Origin: an uncultured Collinsella sp.
GTDB lineage: Bacteria > Actinomycetota > Coriobacteriia > Coriobacteriales > Coriobacteriaceae
DNA: 20,421 nt
Assembly (NCBI GenBank): GCA_958413765.1
Contig: CATYVH010000034.1
Span: 1-20,421 of the forward strand
Direction of reading: 5' to 3'
Below the pieces are notes generated by a model that ran no database searches, was not told the DNA's origin, and saw only the letters and a list, made by a program, of their open reading frames with translations. A program made the position numbers and the translations under genes. This document shows, one piece after another, positions 15,275-20,421 of this stretch (position 1 is the stretch's first letter; every line of letters begins with the position of its first letter).

Positions 15275-17917
15275 TTACAGCGCGCCGGAACCGGCTTGCA
15301 TCATGCCGCCGGGACCCGAGGTCACGCCGCCGCTTACGGGCGCGGCGCTGCCAGTGTGCGGTGCCGCCGGGGCGGTATCGCCACCGAGCGTACCTGCCGG
15401 ACGCGGTGCCGGGATCTCGCCCGTGCCGTGGCTAAAGACAAACTTGCCATCGGCCACGTCGCACAGGACGGTATCGCCCTCGCCCCACTCGCCAGCCAGA
15501 AGCTCCTCAGACAGCGGGTCCTCGATGAGCTTTTGAATAGCGCGGCGCAGCGGACGCGCACCGTTGGTGAGGTCGGTGCCCTCGGCCACGATCTTGTCAT
15601 AGGCCGCATCGGTGAGCTTGATGTTCATGCCGTTGGCAATCAGGCGCTGACGCAGGTCGTCCACCAGCAGGTGCGCGATCTTGGTCAGGTTCTCGCCCGA
15701 GAGCTTCTGGAACACCACGATGTCGTCGATACGGTTGAGCAGCTCGGGGCGGAACAGGCGCTTGAGTTCGCCCATCGCACGGCCGCGAATCTCGCTCGAG
15801 GTAAGGCCCTGCTCGCCGGTGGTGCCAAAGCCAACGCTTGCATCCTGCGCAATCTCGCGGGCGCCCACGTTGGATGTCATGATAATCACGGTGTTGCGGA
15901 AGTCGACCGTCTTGCCCTGGCTATCGGTCAGACGACCCTCTTCCAGCACCTGCAGCAGGATGTTGAAGATATCGGGGTGCGCCTTCTCAATCTCGTCGAA
16001 CAGCACAACCGAGTACGGATGACGGCGCACGGCCTTGGTGAGCTGACCGCCCTCGTCGTGGCCCACGTAACCCGGAGGGCTACCGATAAGCTTGGAGACC
16101 TCGAACTCGCTGCCGAACTCCGACATGTCGAAACTGATGAGCGCGTCCTTGCTGCCAAAGAGATACTCGGCGAGCGTCTTGGCGAGCTCGGTCTTGCCCG
16201 TGCCGGTGGGGCCCAGGAAGATAAAGCTGCCGCCGGGGCGGCGCGGGTCCTTGAGCGGCGAGCGGCTGCGGCGCACGGCCTTGGCAACTGCCTCGACAGC
16301 CTCATCCTGACCGATGATACGTGTCTTGAGCACGCTTTCGGCCTGCAGCAGGCGCCGGCTCTCGCTCTCGGTAAGCGAGGACACCGGCACGCCCGAGGTC
16401 ACGGACACGATATCGGCGATCTGGGAGACATCGATGGTGAGCGGGCTGGCGTCGAGCTCGGCGGTCCAGGCAGCCTTGGCCTCGGCGAGTTCAATCTCGG
16501 CAGCCTTCTGCCGCTCGGTGATCTCGGCGGCCTTGTTCATGTCGTCGCTCTCGGTGGCCTCCTGCGCGGCGGCCTTGAGCTCCTCTATGCGATGCTCGGC
16601 CTCGCGCACCGGCTCGGGCGCGCGGTTGGCGGCGATGCGGGCGCGGGCACCGGCCTCGTCAATGAGGTCGATGGCCTTATCGGGCAGGAAGCGATCCTGA
16701 ATGTAGCGGTTGGAAAGGTTCGCGGCGGCCTCGATAGCACCCTGCGTATAGCGCACATGGTGGTGCTCCTCGTAGCGCGGCTTGAGCGCGGTCAGGATCT
16801 TGACCGTGTCCTCGACGCTCGGCTCCTCGACATCGATGGTCTGGAAGCGACGCTCGAAGGCCGGGTCCTTGGTGAGGTACTTGCGGAATTCCTCGGCCGT
16901 GGTGGCGCCGATAATCTGGAAGGCACCGCGCGCGAGCACGGGCTTGAGCATGGAGCTCGCGTCGATGGAGCCCTCGGCAGAACCGGCACCGATGATGGTG
17001 TGCATCTCATCGATAAACAAGATGACGTCGTCGGCCTCGGTGGCCTCCTGGATCACGTTCTTGAGGCGCTCCTCAAACTCACCGCGATACTTGGCGCCCG
17101 CGACAAGACCCGGCAGGTCGAGCGTCCAGATATTCTGGTTCATGAGGTTCTCGGGCACGTTGCCAGCAGCAATCTGCTGCGCCAGGCCCTCGACGATAGC
17201 CGTCTTGCCCACGCCGGGATCGCCCAGGATAAGCGGATTGTTCTTGGTGCGGCGCGAAAGGATCTCCATCATGCGCTGGACTTCCTTTTCGCGGCCGATC
17301 ACCGGATCGAGTTCGCCGTCGCGCGCCTTCTGCGTAAGGTTGGTCGCGAACTGCTTAAGTGTATCGGTGCCGCTCCCCTTTTGCTGGGAGGCATCCGAGC
17401 CGCTAAAGAACGGCAGGCCCGTACCGGGACGACCAGCACCGGCGCCAGCGAGCGGGCGCTTCTTATCCTGGTCCTTGGCGGTGAGTTTCTCGATAGCCTT
17501 TTTGATGGAGGCGGACGACACACCCAGGCGCATGAGGATGTCCATGGCCATGCCGTTGCCCTCTTCGACGATGCCGATCAGCAAGTGCTCGGTCGACACG
17601 TAGGTCTGGTTGTTTTCACGCGCCACGCGGAATGAACGCTCCATCACGCTAATGACGAGCGGCGTAAAGGCGAGCTTGGCCGCCTCGGTCTCCTCACTGG
17701 GCTCGGGAACCGTGGTCTGGACCTCTTTAAGAGTATCCATGATGTCGTCGTAGGAGATATCGAGCGAACGCAGTGCCTCGGCGGCAATGCCCTCGTCCTC
17801 CTTGGCGAGTGCGAGCAGCAGGTGCTCGGTACCCACCTTATTTGAGTGAAGATCGAGCGCTTCTTGCTTGGCCATGGACATGACCTTGCGCGCGCGATCG
17901 GTAAAACGGTCTAACAT
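15275..17917 (-). CDS. clpC: ATP-dependent Clp protease ATPase subunit ClpC
   Basis: This HSP100 unfoldase feeds proteins to ClpP and takes part in stress protein turnover. An N-terminal double Clp-N repeat (residues 1-145) is followed by AAA-1 with Walker A GDPGVGKT (about 225), a UVR-type coiled-coil linker (about 430-480, REAEHRIEELK) and AAA-2 with Walker A GPTGTGKT (about 570). The C-terminal ClpB-D2 domain comes last. The protein is 880 aa from the ATG at 17917, preceded by AGAGGAA; the frame can be extended to 17956. The last 50 residues form an unusual Gly/Pro/Ala-rich tail after the conserved end. No ctsR or mcsAB genes adjoin it. Confidence 0.96.
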   Translation of the reverse strand: MLDRFTDRARKVMSMAKQEALDLHSNKVGTEHLLLALAKEDEGIAAEALRSLDISYDDIMDTLKEVQTTVPEPSEETEAAKLAFTPLVISVMERSFRVARENNQTYVSTEHLLIGIVEEGNGMAMDILMRLGVSSASIKKAIEKLTAKDQDKKRPLAGAGAGRPGTGLPFFSGSDASQQKGSGTDTLKQFATNLTQKARDGELDPVIGREKEVQRMMEILSRRTKNNPLILGDPGVGKTAIVEGLAQQIAAGNVPENLMNQNIWTLDLPGLVAGAKYRGEFEERLKNVIQEATEADDVILFIDEMHTIIGAGSAEGSIDASSMLKPVLARGAFQIIGATTAEEFRKYLTKDPAFERRFQTIDVEEPSVEDTVKILTALKPRYEEHHHVRYTQGAIEAAANLSNRYIQDRFLPDKAIDLIDEAGARARIAANRAPEPVREAEHRIEELKAAAQEATESDDMNKAAEITERQKAAEIELAEAKAAWTAELDASPLTIDVSQIADIVSVTSGVPVSSLTESESRRLLQAESVLKTRIIGQDEAVEAVAKAVRRSRSPLKDPRRPGGSFIFLGPTGTGKTELAKTLAEYLFGSKDALISFDMSEFGSEFEVSKLIGSPPGYVGHDEGGQLTKAVRRHPYSVVLFDEIEKAHPDIFNILLQVLEEGRLTDSQGKTVDFRNTVIIMTSNVGAREIAQDASVGFGTTGEQGLTSSEIRGRAMGELKRLFRPELLNRIDDIVVFQKLSGENLTKIAHLLVDDLRQRLIANGMNIKLTDAAYDKIVAEGTDLTNGARPLRRAIQKLIEDPLSEELLAGEWGEGDTVLCDVADGKFVFSHGTGEIPAPRPAGTLGGDTAPAAPHTGSAAPVSGGVTSGPGGMMQAGSGAL

Positions 17918-17954
17918 GCTAGTTCCTCTTAGACGAGCTAGTTTTTTCAAACGC

Positions 17955-18004
17955 AAAGCGCCGCCCGCGGCAGCGCTTTGGTCTCTTTACCCATATGGAG
18001 TATA
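17955..18004 (-). promoter_or_regulatory. clpC leader hairpin and candidate promoter
   Basis: A -10-like TATACT lies on the minus strand at 17999-18004, with no clear -35. In the leader, AAAGCGC (17973-17979 on the minus strand) pairs with GCGCTTT (17955-17961) around a GC-rich loop. This may be a structured leader or a binding site for a stress regulator. I recognise no CIRCE, HAIR or CtsR operator. Confidence 0.35.
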
Positions 18005-18090
18005 TGTTAACCGTTGGGACCTTTCCTGCCCGTAGCCGCGCGACAACGTCTACAAAAAAGGAATTGCCAGGTGCCTCTGCATCGGCCCAA

Positions 18091-18184
18091 CGAGCGTGGA
18101 TTTTCGGACACCCATTCCACGAGCGTGGATAATCTCCCGTTTTGAGCCCGTAAACAGGCCAAAAACGGGAGATTATCCACGTTC
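18091..18184. repeat. Dispersed GAGCGTGGAT repeat, copy 3
   Basis: CGAGCGTGGAT occurs at 18092 and again near 18119. The second starts a perfect 20-bp inverted repeat: 18124-18143 pairs with 18162-18181 around an 18-nt loop, extendable by three positions with one mismatch. The first half, with TTTTCGGACAC, matches copy 2. The CGTGGATAATCTCCCG block matches copy 1. It lies just beyond the 3' end of the exporter gene, between it and clpC. Confidence 0.75.
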
Positions 18185-18215
18185 ATGTTTTGCGGATCAG
18201 TTTCATTTGCACCAA

Positions 18216-19784
18216 TTAGCTGGTGTGGCGCCAGCGGGGGTCGGTGAGGGTTCTCGCCACACCCAGGCCAACGGGCAGAAACGCCACAATGAGCACTGCA
18301 CGCACAAACCAGCCGAGCATATTGACCGTGTCGAAGGTGCACATGTAATACATCGAGCGATACAGATACAAGCCCGGCACCATAATGACAATCGATGGCA
18401 CCGTGAGGGCGATACGTGGGTAGGTGAGCTTGATTTCGGCTAAGCTCGCAAGCAGGCCCGATACCAGCGCACCGATAAACGCTGCTGCCTCGGGAGGCAT
18501 GCCCGCACTCAGGCCCAAGAAGGGAAGCAGCGTCGGCGCATCGACGAGCGTAAGGCGCAAGGTATTAGACACGGCGCCGATGAGCCCTGCCGCTGCTGCC
18601 ATCTTTACCGGGCTGTTGAACATAACCGAGAAGCCAAATACGCCGATAAAGCTCATCAGTATGCGCAAGAGCGTAAGAGCCAACGGTGAGAGGCCGAGCG
18701 GGGCGAAGTCATCCGGCGCCAGCCCCACACACTCGGCAACCATCCAGCCCACAAGGGTCGCCATCACAATAATCGACACGGCATACGAAAGACGCTCAAT
18801 GCCGCTTCGCATATCGAGCTTAGCGATGTCGAGGCCTGCCGTAATGAGGGGAAAGCCGGGAATCACAAAGAGCATGGCGCCGATATAGCCTTCTTGGTGC
18901 GACATTGCCCCCGGTACGACCTGGCCAAGGCCGAGCAATGCCAGCAGATACGAAACGCAAGCGAGCGCAACGCCAATCGTCAGCGCGCTAAACTGGCCAA
19001 GACCCTGCTTGAGAATATGAGAGCGAGCAAAGTTGCCAACACCAGCACCTACGAATGCGCAGGCCATCTCGATAGGGCCGCCGCCGAGCAAAAAGACGAA
19101 GGCGCCGCAAGCACAAGCTGCCGCAAGGCCCTGTTGCCAGGGAGAGTAATCGGGTTTTGAACTCTCAACGGTCTTGAGCATCTCGTGGTATTCGTGCACG
19201 GTAAACCGGCGCCCATACGTCTCGATTTCCTTTAGGAAGCTCTCCATCATCCAAATGCGATGGGTATTGACTCCCGTTGTGGGCAGGCTGACAACCTCGT
19301 TAAAGCAGTGGCCATCTTCGATGCAGGTGCACTCAAACGACAGAAGACTTAAGTCAACGTGGACGGTGACACCGAGTACGGCGGCGACGCGATTCATGGT
19401 ATCGCGTACACGCCAGGCACCCGTTCCGCTCGCGAGCATAAGCATACCGGTGCGGCAGATGATGGATGACTTATCGGTGAGCGGCGCATCGACGGCAAGC
19501 TCATCGCCTGCCGTCACGATCTGGTGCCAGTCAGTTTTCATATGGAGTGCGCCGGCACGAACACCGTGGTGCATGGGGGCTCTCGAAAGCAGCGAGTCAA
19601 GGCGCGAAGACTGTGGGGGCTCCGTTGATTCGTCCTCAACCTCATCAGTCTCTTCATCGACCAGATCAAAGGAATCAAGCGATGCCGGCTCGCGACGATC
19701 GATTAGCTCCTCATCCTCATCGTCAAAGTAATTGAACTGATCGAGCATGTCCTCTTCGATTGCACGCTCGCTCGCGTCGTCCAT
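18216..19784 (-). CDS. ThrE-family threonine/serine exporter, fused YjjP-YjjB type
   Basis: This predicted inner-membrane exporter belongs to the ThrE family, whose members export threonine, serine or small acids. Residues 1-65 form a strongly acidic, low-complexity extension. Residues 70-210 are the soluble ThrE N-terminal (DUF1212) region. About ten hydrophobic segments then fill 215-515, including the family stretch FVIPGFPLITAGLDIAKLD. The two parts, encoded by separate genes in E. coli (yjjP, yjjB), are fused here as in Corynebacterium ThrE. At 522 aa it is slightly long because of the extension. GGAAGGGAG precedes the ATG. The substrate is not provable from sequence. Confidence 0.88.
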   Translation of the reverse strand: MDDASERAIEEDMLDQFNYFDDEDEELIDRREPASLDSFDLVDEETDEVEDESTEPPQSSRLDSLLSRAPMHHGVRAGALHMKTDWHQIVTAGDELAVDAPLTDKSSIICRTGMLMLASGTGAWRVRDTMNRVAAVLGVTVHVDLSLLSFECTCIEDGHCFNEVVSLPTTGVNTHRIWMMESFLKEIETYGRRFTVHEYHEMLKTVESSKPDYSPWQQGLAAACACGAFVFLLGGGPIEMACAFVGAGVGNFARSHILKQGLGQFSALTIGVALACVSYLLALLGLGQVVPGAMSHQEGYIGAMLFVIPGFPLITAGLDIAKLDMRSGIERLSYAVSIIVMATLVGWMVAECVGLAPDDFAPLGLSPLALTLLRILMSFIGVFGFSVMFNSPVKMAAAAGLIGAVSNTLRLTLVDAPTLLPFLGLSAGMPPEAAAFIGALVSGLLASLAEIKLTYPRIALTVPSIVIMVPGLYLYRSMYYMCTFDTVNMLGWFVRAVLIVAFLPVGLGVARTLTDPRWRHTS

Positions 19785-20118
19785 ATAGACGCTCCCTTCC
19801 TACCGACTAACCCCCATCCTAGGCAGCAACGGCTAAAGGAAACATAAAAGAGACGACTGTCATGCATAGAAGGCGCAAACCCCCAATGCGTCGGTAGATC
19901 CCCAACGACTAGGACTGTCCCCAAGTGCCGGCAGAAAAGGAACGTCCCTAAGTGCCAACCAGGGCAACACCGCAGATAGAGGACGGACAGACACTATGAC
20001 CCAATCCGAGGGCACTAAAAAGATAGGAGCCCCCGCTCGTGACCGCGGGTCGGGGCTGCGACAATGATGTTGAAGTGCCATAGGCGCAGCCGCGCCGCAA
20101 CGAGGTTGGGAGGCTCCC
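19785..20118. other. Intergenic region with short direct repeats and IS110 upstream end
   Basis: GTCCCCAAGTGCC (19917-19929) and GTCCCTAAGTGCC (19944-19956) are near-identical direct repeats 27 bp apart. A hairpin AGCCCC/GGGGCT (20028-20033 with 20052-20057) follows, with an inner CCGC/GCGG stem. On the minus strand CCTATCTTTTTA comes after it, so it may be a terminator. IS110-family elements carry a non-coding left end that encodes a guide RNA, so 20020-20118 may be such an end; this is inferred from position only. Confidence 0.45.
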
Positions 20119-20373
20119 ATGCCAAAGTATTCTACCGCGTTCGGGATGGACGTCCACCTGAGGTCGACCACCGTCTGCGCCCTCGACGCGGACACCGGCG
20201 AGGCCGTGACGAGGAGGTTCCCCGGCAACCCCTGGGGCGAGATCGCCGGGTGGATGGGTGGGTTCCCCGGGCCGTCGCTCGCGGCCTACGAGAGCGGCTA
20301 CCCCGGCTTCGCCCCGCAGAGGGAGCTCGCCGGGCTCGGCGTCGAGTGTGTCGTCGCCGCGGTCTCGTGTTAG
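20119..20373 (+). pseudogene. Truncated IS110-family transposase (N-terminal part)
   Basis: The 84-residue reading matches the N-terminal RuvC-like (DEDD) domain of IS110 transposases, with the first catalytic Asp in FGMDVH and the Glu in AAYESG. In the family, the run CVVAAVS is normally followed by a conserved Lys and some 250-300 further residues. Here it meets Cys and a TAG stop, and base composition drops from very GC-rich to AT-rich within a few bases. This looks like a deletion or insertion junction rather than a point mutation. GGGAGG precedes the ATG. The DNA beyond the window would show whether the rest lies further on. Confidence 0.8.
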
Positions 20374-20421
20374 CGTCAATATATTTTTCACCATTTTCAC
20401 CAACGTATTTTCGCCAATCGC
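20374..20421. other. AT-rich tail after the transposase break
   Basis: Forty-eight bases rich in T, with TTTTCACCA repeated, carry no gene I can identify. This could be the end of a second element that interrupted the transposase, or host DNA after a deletion. Confidence 0.3.

Noticed and set aside
15149..17635. Very long open frame (828 codons) on the plus strand opposite clpC
   Set aside because: It is antisense to an unmistakable clpC, has the low-complexity Leu/Gly/Ala/Arg/His-rich composition typical of GC-rich shadow frames, and no ribosome site or domain.
228..18184. TTATCCACG sites as DnaA boxes or a replication origin
   Set aside because: They differ from the DnaA consensus at the last base, occur only inside the repeat family, and there is no dnaA, dnaN or AT-rich unwinding region nearby.

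Overview
The window looks like a chromosomal segment of a gut actinobacterium of class Coriobacteriia, most likely Collinsella or a near relative. This rests on the GC-rich coding DNA, the mixture of Firmicutes-like gene order with actinobacterial protein flavour, and the overall gene set. The genus is an inference from gene content, not a database match.

Layout. (1) 1-4.3 kb: a beta-glucoside utilisation locus. An RpiR-type regulator is divergent from a phospho-beta-glucosidase and a PTS EIIBC transporter, with a candidate palindromic operator between them. (2) 4.3-4.97 kb: a non-coding, repeat-rich stretch. It holds a dispersed repeat, two tandem 45-bp hairpins, a tRNA-Thr(UGU) with its terminator, a three-segment hairpin cluster and a tRNA-like remnant. 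(3) 4.97-10.57 kb: a tightly packed minus-strand operon disA-ispD-ispF-cysS-rlmB-yacP(rae1). It covers c-di-AMP synthesis, two MEP isoprenoid steps, cysteinyl-tRNA synthesis, 23S rRNA methylation and a ribosome-linked nuclease. Two tandem ~103-nt structured elements of nearly identical architecture sit between cysS and rlmB. (4) 10.7-11.5 kb: mntP, a manganese exporter, behind a clear yybP-ykoY manganese riboswitch with its own terminator. (5) 11.57-13.4 kb: a hipBA-type toxin-antitoxin locus with a perfect 17-bp palindromic operator. The hipA kinase gene is broken by one in-frame TAA. (6) 13.5-17.9 kb: pepD and clpC on the minus strand. (7) 18.0-19.8 kb: another copy of the dispersed repeat and a ThrE-family exporter with an acidic N-terminal extension. 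(8) 19.8-20.4 kb: small direct repeats and a truncated IS110-family transposase at the window edge.

The order clpC ... disA-ispD-ispF-cysS-rlmB-yacP resembles the conserved clpC-disA-ispDF-cysS-rlmB-rae1 block of Bacillus. Here it is interrupted by pepD, hipBA and mntP. The least explained and most interesting signals are non-coding: the tandem cysS-rlmB hairpins, the tandem CTGTAACA hairpins and the dispersed GAGCGTGGAT repeat family. I see no CRISPR array, phage module or biosynthetic cluster.
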